A stretch of DNA of 64,000 nt from NCBI GenBank assembly GCA_002110485.1, contig MOWL01000048.1:434001-498000 (forward strand). The letters are read 5' to 3'. A model generated the notes under the pieces. That model made no database searches and was not told the origin of the DNA. It saw only the letters and a program-made list of their open reading frames with translations. Source of the stretch: Emergomyces orientalis. Lineage: Eukaryota > Ascomycota > Eurotiomycetes > Onygenales > Ajellomycetaceae. Shown in pieces: positions 35,259-46,786 of this stretch. The translations under genes were made by a program, and so were the position numbers. Position 1 is the stretch's first letter, and the number at the start of each line of letters is the position of its first letter.

Positions 35259-36960
35259 TCAACAAGCGGTGCTCACAACCCTCCGACTCGACAACCGCCT
35301 CGCAAACGGCGATGGAACATTCGAATACTCTGGTGGAGCCATACTGCTGGCAGCCGATACCGTCGATGCCAACGTATCACTTCGCCCTCGCCCTGCCCCT
35401 CTCATCAACGTCGACGGGTGCTCAATGAAATCCGTCTGCGACGGTGCGATGCTGCGCGGCGTGAAGAATTCGTCAACCGTGTTATTGACCCGTTTTGGTC
35501 TACCGCGCGCGGCGGAGGCATCCGCAAGACTCTCTGTGGTGGATATCTGGACGGGCAACCGGAGAGCCAGCGTGGGGGCGGTCAGGTTGGCGCTGGGTGT
35601 GTGATACGATAGAGAGATTTCGAGCGCGTAGGTGCGCGATGAGAGGCAAGAGTGGAATGTAGGGAGATACGCGCGGGTTGGGGGCAGGCTGATGGGTACC
35701 AGGATGGAGGCGGTGTAGTAGGTCTCCCCTGCGTAGCCGGCGCTGGGGCCTGTCAGGGACTCGACGGAACTTGTGGATTGGAAGGAGTCCCGGCGGTGCA
35801 GAGAGGATGCCGCGGAGGCGCATGGGGAGGTGCAGGTATGTTTTTGCCATGTTGCGGAAGCGATGCAACGGGATGCAAGGGAGACGGTTTCGGTATACAC
35901 GCCTCGGTTGAGGGCCCAGTTTAGAGAAGGGCTCTTGGCAGCAATGTCGTCCCATGGTGCGGTCGCGAAGAAGGTGTTTGCTTTCAGCTTGGTCCAGAGC
36001 CTTCCCAGGCGTGGGGGTAGTTGATCCTCATTCGTCGGGTCGAATCGGAGGTGGACAGTCGCCATAGTGCTGGGAGTACTTTCTGTAGACTTAGCTGCAA
36101 TTGGGGATGCTGGGACGGGGATTGCTTTTGGTTGGGCCGCGGCCATCACAATCCGGCCGAGCTTACCCCTTAGGGCGCCTTTTTTCACGTCCTTTTCCTT
36201 GCGCATGCGATACTCCTCGCTATGGTCCGGAACACTCAAGGGGGGAGCCTGATCCATTGCCGGAATTATACGAACTTTCTGTTTGGTTTCCACAAGAACT
36301 TTGAGAGAAGAATCCACCGGACAGGCCTTGAACACCTGCGCCCTGACCGCATACTCAATCTGCGTCATCTGGGGAGCCATATCATCTAGAAAGGTGGCAC
36401 CATTCCCAGATATCGAAGGATCGCCAAGCGACGGTGGCAGGAGAATGTGTGCCGCGTGAACTTGCGGATGGTTGTGTTTATGACTGCATGAATTGGGGAG
36501 CAATTGCTCAGGGACAACGAAGGTAAAAGGGAATGTGTATGTTCGACCTGCCTCGATAATTCGGGGCTGGGGATACAGTTGTTCATCAATAGGCTGCACG
36601 AGGCGCAAAAACGTGTGAAACGCAGAATACCGACCGATCACGGGGCCTGACACTCCAGGTGATTCAATGACGGTCCTAGAAGTGCCTGTTGAATCGTACT
36701 TAGCAACGCGCCAAAGCAGACATTTTCATGATTAAGGGAGGAAAACTGGAATATATACCTTCAAAAGCAATGGAGATGTTTTCAAATCGGACATCTTGAT
36801 CAGATGTGAATTTTACTTCTCCATCGATCTTATCAAGAGTTGTATATGAGTTGATTGGGGATGGCTGCTGGTTATTCAGAGTAATTATCACCGAGGGTTT
36901 CGAGCGTCGAGAGAGTGCATCGAAGGCATTCGAATTGCGGGATGTAATTGAGGCGGGCAT
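35259..36960 (-). CDS. alpha-arrestin (ART-type) adaptor with PPxY motif
   Basis: Two exons, 36960-36759 and 36685-35259, join in phase to 542 residues. The junction reads IAFEGTSRTVIE, the usual arrestin N-domain sequence. Further arrestin signs are EVKFTSDQDVRFENISI at residues about 48-65, the GRTYTFPFTFVVPEQLLP strand pair, and QIEYAVRAQVF. A PPEY motif lies at about residues 518-521, near the C-terminus. PPxY motifs bind WW domains of Rsp5/NEDD4-type ubiquitin ligases, and alpha-arrestins with them direct endocytosis of plasma-membrane transporters; that role is known for the family and inferred here. A (CT)n tract lies 124 bases upstream of the ATG in the promoter or leader. Confidence 0.85.
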
Positions 36961-37083
36961 TTTGCCGTGTGTATCTGAAATGCTCTATTCCACGAGGATG
37001 ACCGAGATTGCCACGGCTGCTCTAGCAATGGCTAGAGGTGCAAATGATCAGAGAAACAACAGGAAGTCTTTGATGAATGCTTG

Positions 37084-37106
37084 CTCTCTCTCTCTCTCTC
37101 TCTCTC
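37084..37106. repeat. (CT)n microsatellite upstream of alpha-arrestin
   Basis: About 11 CT units on the plus strand, 124 bases from the arrestin start codon; on the sense strand it is a GA repeat in the promoter or 5' UTR. Confidence 0.9.
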
Positions 37107-38958
37107 AGAGTATATGAAACGCAACAGCAAACGGGACCAGCGAAGCTTGAATTGTGAAGAAGGCTTTATAATGCGGGGAAAAGGCCCTGGGAACGAGGTA
37201 AAACCGGAAATAGGACAAGGGGGAACAATCGTGTTACGGCGGTGCAGAGCAACAGATAGTACTAGGTGAGGAATGAAAGAGAGCAAAGTTTCTCTATATA
37301 TGATAATTGTTAAAGGGTACTAGATTCTTTGAAGTGAGTATATTGGTCAAACCAGTCTGATGTGTATTAGGGTATTAAATAATTATTGATAAATGAGCAC
37401 ACCATCAGGGGGAGAGCTCTCATTTTTATAGATCTGAACAAAAAGAAATAGCTAGTCATAAGAACAACCAAAATCTCTGCATAGTTAGGCTATCTCGATG
37501 ACATAAAAATTTCTCGCTCACTAATCCGGGATCCAGAACCACAAAAAATGACACCACAGGGCGTGCACGCTGAGCCCGAGACAAGTTGCAGGTGGAGGAC
37601 TATGGGAGAGCTTTCTTGAGTCATCGGACTAGTTAGGTGGGCTGATCTCCATCAACCTACTGGGAGTTCAAGAACTATTTATTGGCTTAGCGCCGAAGCA
37701 GCCAAAGTTTGGTGTGTTCTCGCCCATTTTCCATCCCTCATGTCTCTGGCAAGAAAAGGTTGCCATTGAGCATGGTTTCAGAGATTCCGCTACCGCCACG
37801 GTACTTCTACGCCCTGTCCAGGTACTAACTACTCATTCCCCGCCACCTTGACTCCAGAAAATACTGCAGAGACGCAGCCAAACCTGGCCCATAGTTAATT
37901 TTGTCCCAGTTTCTGAGTGAAGGCTGGCGTTATTTTTCCCTTATCAAACGAAAAGGAAATGAAAATCAATTCCCATACGATTCCCATTATTAATCACAGT
38001 TCATGCGTGACGCGGTGTTAGCACGCATGGATGCTCCTCAACACGGCAATTGGTGAACTCACTGACATGGGCGACCTAAACCAAATACAAACACCGAATA
38101 TCGAAGGGCGTGCCAACAATGAACGATTATTATTATTATTTTATCGGCTTGTGCTCGATGCCGCTGATTTCACAATTGAATTTGGAGAGTTTGTGCTTTT
38201 AGTCAGCGACGGAATCCAGTTTCCGCCCACACACGGCCAAGGGTTGAATTGAAGGCGCATTTGAGAAGCGCTGGATGTTTCCGTCAAATCAATCACCTTC
38301 AGGAAACTTGGGGAAGACGACTTGACCAGCTGAATAATCGAACATGCTGACTATTGACTATTCCTCCGATCACGGACGGGTCTGTGCTCAACGCTTCTGT
38401 CAAAATGGCATCAATAATAATAATGCTTCTCAGGATTTGAATCCATCCAAGCCGAGACGAGCTACTGTGACAGTTCGCTCGTGATGATTGGATCTTTGCA
38501 CTTCACTTTCTCGTATCCTAAAACCCTGCCGAGAATACTGGGCCAATCACTCTCTACAAACATAACCAGTCTACGCAAAGATTGTAATTAGTCAGTTCTG
38601 GCTGAATAATCCATCTTTCTCAACTGACGTCAATCAAAAGGTTCCGTTTTGAAACAGGCGCAATATCGTATTGGAAATTATGAAGAGCTGTGGATTATGT
38701 GTACTCAGGAGTTTGACCTTACAGTAAAAATAAGTTAACTTATCTTAATTATCCACTCCGTACTGATCTCAGCAGCTGTCCGTCCCCCTCCCCTCATTTT
38801 TCCATCTCAGAGGCTCTTCTTTTAAGCTTGTTTCCGCCTGTGTAACTATGGGAGATAGCTTAAATTCACCTCTACGAGTTCCACAACTCTTGACATCGCC
38901 CAAATAGCATTTACTTTTTAAGTGTACTCCATTCTTTTTTATATATATATTTTTTTTA

Positions 38959-38983
38959 GACTTGACTTGACTTGACTTGACTT
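38959..38983. repeat. GACTT pentanucleotide repeat
   Basis: Five consecutive GACTT units in an otherwise empty AT-rich region, directly after a T/A-rich stretch. Confidence 0.85.
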
Positions 38984-39394
38984 TAAATTATCCATTTTTC
39001 CATTCCACACTATTTCCCACTCCTTCACAATAATAATAGTACTACGCCGACTCGGTGTTTCTGGATTATTCGACCCCGTTTGACTCCAACCTCATATTGA
39101 GATTGCCAAGGTGTGACACGCCCTGCCCAGAACAGAATGTCCCCACCCGCGCCCCGCCCATGAGTCCATGGCACCATCTAGACACTAACCGCGAACAAAG
39201 TGCGAGCACCCACAGGCGGGCAGGACGCGCCACAAGCTTTTTGGCTCTCTTCGATGATTCGGTATTCTTCAATCAAGACCCGCAGTGGAGCCGCCAAGCT
39301 CTAATCCCCTTCGGACCCGGACCTATTAGAAGGGGAGGGGGGGAAGCGTAGTTATATAATAATACTTTGGCCAGCTTCCACGTTTCTCGAAATA

Positions 39395-39414
39395 AATATA
39401 TATATATATATATA
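39395..39414. repeat. (TA)n microsatellite
   Basis: About ten TA units followed by a T run. Confidence 0.8.
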
Positions 39415-39902
39415 TTTTTTTTTCCCATTATTTCTTCTTTTCTACTCCGTACCTGTGCTTTATTTAGTTGGTGAATTAGCCGAGGGATCGGGGAAAAGAA
39501 GTAAGCTAATTGACGAAGTGCGTTGAACGAATGGATGGGAGCCAACATTGGTCCCCTCCCCCCTTTTCTATTCTTCTCTCGTTTTGGGTCCAGATTATAT
39601 ATTTTCGGGTAGATATGGATAACTCCACATTGCAAAGGGCGCGACAAGTTCAGATGGTGGAACTTTGTACGCCCTTCAATCGACATGAGCGAATATGCGC
39701 GTACAGAAATACCACAAGCGGCGAAATTGAGCGAGAACCTCGAAACAGGTGAAATAAATATCCCGGGTAATTGATGAAGCACAGTTTGTAAACTTATTAC
39801 TGGGAAGAAGGCGAGTACGGCGGTATGCAAATAGTCATGGGTAGGTAACATATTGTTTATTTGAGAAAGGAACCATCATTAGCGCTGTAACCACTTTCGC
39901 CT

Positions 39903-39922
39903 CCCCCCCCCCCCCCCCCCCC
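39903..39922. repeat. poly-C tract (20 bases)
   Basis: Uninterrupted run of 20 C on the plus strand in intergenic DNA. Confidence 0.9.
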
Positions 39923-41571
39923 GCCACCTGTGACCTCCATATTTCTTCCGACTTTGAACGTGAAAAACAAGTTGGGCGGAAAATGCCCCTCCAGCCCCTT
40001 GTTCGACGTATGGTATTCTCCCCTTTGATTTCCGCTTGCTATTTCCTGCAAAAGGTTCGGCGGCAGGACTTTTCCGTTTTCCATTCTTTGACACTCGGGA
40101 AAGAAGTGGAGAGTTTGTGCTGAGAGCGCACACGGCCCGGGTATCCTACCCAGTGTGCCCCTACTTACTGAGTAAATTCACGAAATAAGACCAGCTGCGT
40201 CGTCAATTTATCCTTGCCCCGGGTTGTTGGCAGGGCCGGAAGCACTTCAGAGAGCTCCTTGCAGAGGATTTTCTTCCTTTTCCCTTCTATTCTTTCTCTT
40301 CCTTGTGGTGTCTGAATTTCAAGAGATGTCATGTGTTTGCCTAAATTTTTAATATTGACTAAAGTTAAGGTTTGGTAGTTGAGTGCTTTAACGCTAAAAA
40401 AAATTAACTTCAAAGAATCTAGATCGTCGATCTGCAAATCAACAAAATTCAATTATGGAACTCCTTCCTTCAGTCACTCGGTATGAGTCTGCGCTCTTTG
40501 TGCTAAATAAAGGCTAGTGGCGGACCTGCATCGGTTATAACGTGGAATTACCTCTGATGTTTCTCTTTAAAACTATCTGATATTCTCAATGGTGTGAGCG
40601 AAGTGCGCACGTGGCGAGAATTCAGCAGCTAGTAGTTATATCCCAGCTGGGCTGACATGTCCGAGAGATATTATTCTCCCCGTGCAGCTGTTACGGATTT
40701 AGTTTATTTTTAACCTGGGATTTTGGTGAAAATAGGCGATCTTGTCGTTATCAAGTGGACTGTTGCCCGGCGCCCTTTTTTTTTTCTTCTTCTTTCTTTC
40801 TTTTCCCCCCCTCTCAGGCGGCCATTGCGAGGGAATTCTCCACGGGAGGACGTAACCAACAGGGGCAAATACACATGTAGCTTGCGACGTTCGTTCCAAT
40901 ACCCAATCGCGCAAAGTGATACATTACACGCAATCGGAGAACATCCAGTTATGTCCCACCCGGAACGGAGAGTGAAATGTTACGCGCGACATATTGATAG
41001 TAGTGACTGTATCCAAGACTAAACAAAGAAGGATACGCTTAAAAAGAATATCATGAATCGTGGAAAGAAATAAAGTAACTTATTTCAATGTATAACAGCC
41101 CTTCCGCCTAATATAGTAGTTCCCACTCCAGCAACTCTTAGCTTTGTTATCCTTCTTGAAGTCGATTGAATTGGATTAGCTCGAAAGAACAAATTATAAA
41201 AAATTTGCCGTCGATGTTGATATCCTGTGTTATAAATAGCAGCCCGCATCTGGAGGTCTTGGTTTCAAACTTTGTTCTCCAGTGCTTGGCCTAGAGAAAC
41301 CAGTGGTTTCGTTCCCTCGTCTTTAATGTGAACTGGCTGCAGTGGCCCCGGCCGCTGGAGTGAAATATAACTACCTCTTCTGTCACCAGATTTTGACGAA
41401 ACAACGCCGAAACAATCATGTTAGAGCTCCGTAGCTCTCGCCCAAAAACGAACCACAAAATTACCCCAGCCAATAAGAAGAGCAACGTTCATAGCGCCGT
41501 TTGACAGATGTTAACTTTAATCCTTGACGCTAAGAAAAAGAAATCCAACGACCTGGTGTATGATTTTACCC

Positions 41572-42208
41572 TCAGCCCTGGGCCTGGGTTCCTCGTAATC
41601 GTGGCATTGATCCCCAGGCCCCATCCCTCAGATACCCGCCCTCGGCAGCATTAGCATGTTGTGAGGAAACATCAAACTCCGCCCTCCGTCGGTGCCGGTG
41701 TCTTCTCCACCAGTTGAATACCTCCCATGGACCCCTACAATGTGCAGCCACTTGTTGGGTGGAGTCCGGCTCTGATGATGGGGAGGGAGACGGCGGTAAT
41801 GACTGGTCGCTTTGAAGTGGATTTGTAATGGCAAAGTCAATACCGGAAGAAAGGTTATCCAGGGGCGTTGCAACGAGTCTTTGCGGCCGCTTCAAGTGGT
41901 AAAATGTCTGACGACACAACGGGCAGCTTGCATCTCGTTTCGACAGCCAGGCGTCGATACATGGCTTGTGGAAGATGTGCTTGCAGGGTAATTCTCGAAA
42001 TCCCATGTCCCAACGGAGGGTTTCGAAGCAGAGGATGCAATCCGTTTCTCGATCTTGGCCTTTTTCTTCATCTGCCACCCGGAACCCGGATTAGAAAATT
42101 GTAGGTGGTGCTCGATCTGCATAGATTCTTGGTGGAGCCGCCTGTGTACAGACAACCTGGTGTGCCCTACATACCTCTCGCAAAGGAAGCACCAGAAAAG
42201 CATCGCAT
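41572..42208 (-). CDS. small RING-H2 finger protein, probable E3 ubiquitin ligase
   Basis: Two exons, 42208-42175 and 42071-41572, join in phase to 177 residues, with the start at MRCFSGASF. The RING-H2 finger sits at residues about 25-65: CILC, then PCKHIFHKPCIDAW, then SCPLC, giving the ligand order C3H2C3. Proteins with a RING-H2 finger usually recruit an E2 and transfer ubiquitin. The rest is Ser/Pro-rich with an Arg/His cluster (WWRRHRHRRRAEF). No membrane segment or other domain is visible, and the target is unknown. The first exon is only 34 bases long and rests on a GTATGT donor, so the N-terminus is less certain than the finger. Confidence 0.75.
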
Positions 42209-44705
42209 TTCGGCCTGGTCAAGCTCCTTGACAGAGAGCGTGCCCGAACTTAACGGGATATATATGTAATGTGTAGTAGGCATCGTGGTATGCTTCTTTC
42301 TTCCACCGATCGACAAAATTGCAGCCTGTACCTGATGCTTCGAGGAACTGGATATTTATGGAATCTACAAGATGTCGACCTTTAAGGATTTTCGGGGGTA
42401 CATCCCGAGTCTGCATTGAAGAGCTTTTGATTTGTATTTTCCTTTTCTCTTTGTAGGCCAGGGTTTCTTTGATATATCTTGCCTCAAGGGTGTTTCATTC
42501 ACGTTATGTTGGTTTCCCACCCCATGACTATGACATCAGTTCCAACACAAGCCGAACAAACCTTGGTAGCCGTACAGCCGGTGTGCAGCAACCTTGGATT
42601 GGTGAGAGAAGGTTGCGGGAGTTATAATGGTTCTGCCAGTGAGAGAGCTGCAATATAGTAATATTCTATCGCATGTGCCATGGTCAGTTGGCCCCCTGGT
42701 GGGCATTTATCATTTTGCCAGTATGGCATAGCATATCCCCCGCGTGCGGATTACGGCTGATATCTCGGCGCTTTCTACTGGCTATATCAAAACATGTTCT
42801 CGGGCATTTGTCAATATACAGCGTAGAGTCCCGCCTTATTATCGCCTAGTTATCTCGATCCTTTCATGTTTTGTCGTTTTGTTCCCAGCATTGACCAGTC
42901 AACTCTGTAGTAGCAGAGGTAGTAATAATGAATATTGAAACATCTCGGAAGCCAACAAGGTCCTTACGCAGGAGTGAACTTAATTTGTTGTTATATCTAT
43001 TTAAGCTAATTCATTTCGCTTAGCCTCCCTGTTGTCACTGGGAACTAACTGTTGGCGTTGAATCACTTCTTTTTTCTAGATAAGTGGGTGCTTTCGCTTT
43101 GATATAACCAGCCTATTTTGGTTGATCAACACTGAAAGCATCTGAGGTGTTTTGAGAAACAAAAGATCATCAACCAGTAAATTTTATATCAAGAAAAAAT
43201 ACTCTACTGTCTTTTTTTCTCTGATTAAACTCATTAAATGAGAGTGTAACTGTTGTGCACTAAAGATAACTGAAACTTCTGAAGATTCTCAGTGTAATTC
43301 ACAATCAGAACAGCACAAGATGAGGAAATGAAGAAAATTTGTTTATGTGTATTAGTATTTTATCACAAAATCTATTTTTTTGGTCTATTTTCATGTCATC
43401 TTATTCTATATAATACTCAGGTATTCACTTACTCACCCATCTCTGGTGTGTATCTCATTGTTTAACCAGTTCAGCTTTGACATCTTCAATTCTTCGAGCT
43501 TCAAGGTGAAGACTTTACCACTGTAGCTGAAACTATGAAACAGTTAAAGGGTAGGAACCACTTAACTGCTAGCACTCAATAAAGTAATCAGGCATGCTTC
43601 TCAATTCAGCTGAGCTACAGACGCCTTTCAAGGGCCGCGTGAGTTGAAATAGAACTAAAGCAATTAAAACAAGAACACAGCTGAAACAAGACAAAAGCAC
43701 CGGTATAATTTTCTTTTTCAAAAACTGTAAATGATAAAAAAGTAACTGAAAAAACCAACAATAAAAACACAAAACAGAACATAGTCAAACCAATGTGGTG
43801 TTGAAAGGGTCAAGAATGAAAATAAAGATGCAAAAATGAGATGATTTTGACAGTATTTCTACAGAAAACTGAGTGAATTATATCATGTATTGTCATCAGG
43901 ATATCCAGGATATCCAGGATGCTGGTTCAACAATCAAAATAGTTGAAAAAAATAGTTGAAAAAAATAGAAAGAAAAAAAACCTAATAAGCATCTTGGATC
44001 TGTAGATCGGTTTGTGTACTCCATGCTTTTGGAAATTAGAAATTACCAGTGAGGCAGAATTGTCACCAACTCGTAATTCATTGCTGCCTGGGGCTTCTGG
44101 TGTAAGTATCCATTGATGGTTTTTCAGGAACCAACTGGTAGCCGCCATGGCGGTGCGTTTGTTTCATCCTGAAACATGTTGCGCTTCTACTTTTTCTTTT
44201 TCTTTCCTTCGTTTTTGAGACTTGCCATAAGCTGAAATACATCCTCTGGTAACGTTGCTTTGTATTTCAAATTTATCGGTGAAGGGATTGTAGACTTCCA
44301 CCAGCACATATTTCTGGAGGGAACAGCGCCGTGAGAAAACACCCCTTTTTTTAAAAAGAAAAAGAAAAAAAAAAGCTGTTTAACGATGATTGTGACCGAA
44401 TCATCCCACTTACTCCTTTAACAATTTGAAATTTAGGTTCCTATCCTCAAGAACAGTAAGAATAGTGGTCCTAAAAATGCATGTACCTGGTAACCACCCG
44501 GCACGGAACATTACTCTGTTCGATATGACAGAATTCCAAGTGTCAGTTGCGTAAAAGGAAATGTCGAGCAGCCCATTTTGAACTATCAAAATGCATAAGT
44601 TTCGATCAGTACAGCTCAAATCAGGGCTACCTTTAAAAAGAAACGCCTTCCGAATCCAAGTGCTGTTTGGCTGGTTCTTTTGGTATAGACTGCTTAACCA
44701 CCTAG
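42209..44705. other. intergenic, includes a CpG-free AT-rich block
   Basis: No intact gene. The stretch 43105-43490 has no CpG at all although CpA is common. The left edge of the decayed region begins about here. Confidence 0.45.
43105..43490. repeat. CpG-free AT-rich block (probable decayed repeat)
   Basis: About 385 bases without a CpG dinucleotide by direct reading, while CpA and TpG are frequent. This is the mark of C-to-T decay at CpG, as described for repeats in Onygenales. No transposon domain can be read. Confidence 0.45.
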
Positions 44706-45955
44706 TTTTTTGAGAGGGGTTTCCTTTTCCTAGTTGCTCGAGATTTTGTAACTCCCTGTGGTTTAGCTTGGGGAGTTGGCCTTCGACCACTTGATTTGCG
44801 GCTTTTAGACTCTTTTTGAGATGTGGGTATTGATATTCCTTGCTGTGGCACTTCCTGAATGGACTCAGGTTGTAACGGGCGGAGTGGGGCAGGTTTTGTT
44901 GGTGCAGCGGCTGCTCTTCTGGAGCGTGTTTTGGTCCCATGGGGTGCATCGCGGGGGCCTTGTTGATTGCGAATAGACGATCTTGTGCCCCTGCCGGGTT
45001 TTGTAATTCTCGGAGAACCAACCTGCTTGAGAACTGAGTTGGTAGACTTCCTGCTTCTGTTTGTCGACCTTCGATTGTTTGTTATTCAGGTTATTTTCGT
45101 GTTGAGGCCGATAGATACAGTATCTGCCTGTTCTGATCCCTTTTCGGAATTTTGAATTGGGCTTGGATACGTTTGTAAATTTGCGGATGCCTCGCAATTG
45201 GATGATGCCACCTCTTGGGCAACTTTTGGAAGTTCCTCTTCTATCCGTTCACTAAAATCATGAAGTTGGTAAGATCTGATTTAGCAATTGTCCGATAGAC
45301 CCAGCTCAAGGATGGGCCAGGTGGCTCATTAAGATCTATTGCTTTACTACTTCCATTAACCGCCTCCCACTCTAATTTCTGCTGTTCCCACCATTGGCGA
45401 CCTTGCTCTGCTTCTATTCTCATCCGAGGCAAATTCCGGTGCTGATAATAGTGATACTCCTTCAACTAGTCCACTTTGGTCTTCCGTTTCGCATCGAAAA
45501 GTAATTCTATATCACCCTCAATACCTTCCTTCTGCCGATGGTCACAGACGTCTTGCTGGTACGGGGTGAAAATCTCAATACTCTTGCGTTTTCGCCGCTA
45601 GAATCTTTGAAAGCAAATCCACGTATATTTTGGATCCTCATAGAGCATGTCCCAGTAGCCAACAATAGGCCCATACTTTTCATGAACATCTGGGGGAAGG
45701 GGGGGGCATTCCACAGTTCAACTGGGAACGCTAGTCTGCCACCCATACATATTAGATCCTGGTACTTCCTCTCATTGCTCAGGCGATTTTGGGCTAGAGT
45801 AGCCTCCCACTCTGGATCCGGAGACCTTTCGGAAGTCTATATTGGCGTGGAGGCTACACTCGGAGAATGTTTTTGGGAGGGTTGGGTGTCGGGATTTGAT
45901 AGGAGATTTCTAGCATCGACAATTTTTAGCACTGAATGACCAAAGCTGGCAGTGC
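44706..45955 (-). pseudogene. broken copy of an unnamed fungal protein family
   Basis: Reading the minus strand across frame changes gives a continuous protein-like sequence. It runs WEATLAQNRLSNERKYQDLI, then YGPIVGYWDMLYEDPKYTW, then RKRKSIEIFTPYQQDVCDH, GDIELLFDAKRKTKVD, KEYHYYQHRNLPRMRIEAEQ, PSLSWVYRTIAKSDL, EELPKVAQEVASSN, and a long basic Ser/Pro/Arg tail ending at a TAG (44706-44708). Breaks: in-frame TAG in a Ser/Thr-rich part, a frameshift near the G runs at 45690-45710, TAG where WRRKRKS is expected, TAG before KEYHYY, a frameshift near 45260, and TGA at 45086-45088. Two of the TAGs sit where Trp would be read, which fits G-to-A change of TGG. I recall similar hypothetical proteins in related fungi, but no function is known to me. 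Confidence 0.6.
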
Positions 45956-46786
45956 CTAGCGAGGCATATAAATTTCTTGAGGGCATCCTCACTTGAGTTT
46001 GCGTTCCAAAGCTGCAGTATCCAGGGTATGGTGCTTATCTCTAGCTTGACCACCACCTTGGAAAGTTGATATCAGAATTGTATGATTTCATAATAATGAA
46101 CGATCTAGGGAAGGAAAACGCGCGACTTTTTACATTAATTTCTGCGTATGCTCTTCAGTCCAGTTGTCCAGATCTATCGGACTGACCCAGCTTGTGGCAG
46201 TCAGTACGATGTTCCCAACAATCTACGCCAAGCTGGCCACGTACTTGATTCTTTCAAGGTCGCTGGGAGTAAGTTTGTCAAGCTCCTCGGTAGATATCTT
46301 CAACGCAAAAGGCATGCTGAAGGCGAGTTGAGAGAGATTACTCGGAAAAGCAGACGAATGGATGGTGAGAGATTCGTCGAAGCGTTCGTTCCCCTGTCTG
46401 TCTGTTGATGATCAGGTGGTCTGGTCTCGGCGCCGACGCATGCCCAACCAACGCCAGGCCCCTATTAGCATCCTGTTTCATGTGATTGCCGCCTGCGCTT
46501 CCTACACTTCCTCCATGACTGCATGCATGGCATGCATGCATGCATGCTGTAAAGGCTACAGGCGTAGACTCTCTTTCTTTGTTTTCACCACCCTCTATAA
46601 GGCAAACGCTGCTTTAATATTGGCCAACATGGCAAGGCTTGATCTGTCATCTCTCCATGCTGGTTGCTGCTGGCACTGGCTCCTATATAAGCCAGTATCC
46701 CCTCGATGCCCCTCCAACAAGTTCGAGTTTCCCTCCTCAGGGCTCCTAGGTATACATGCTGAACGAGGACTTCACTCTCACCGACA

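Larger units (their letters stand above)
36961..41571. other. long intergenic region with simple repeats
   Basis: 4.6 kb without a supported gene. It contains a (CT)n tract (37084-37106), a GACTT repeat (38959-38983), a (TA)n tract (39395-39414) and a 20-base C run (39903-39922). A 95-codon minus-strand frame (40452-40165) has no recognisable motif and I do not call it. Confidence 0.4.

Noticed and set aside
40165..40452. 95-codon minus-strand frame starting MNFVDLQIDDLDSLK
   Set aside because: Looks moderately protein-like but has no motif, no splice partners and no promoter context.
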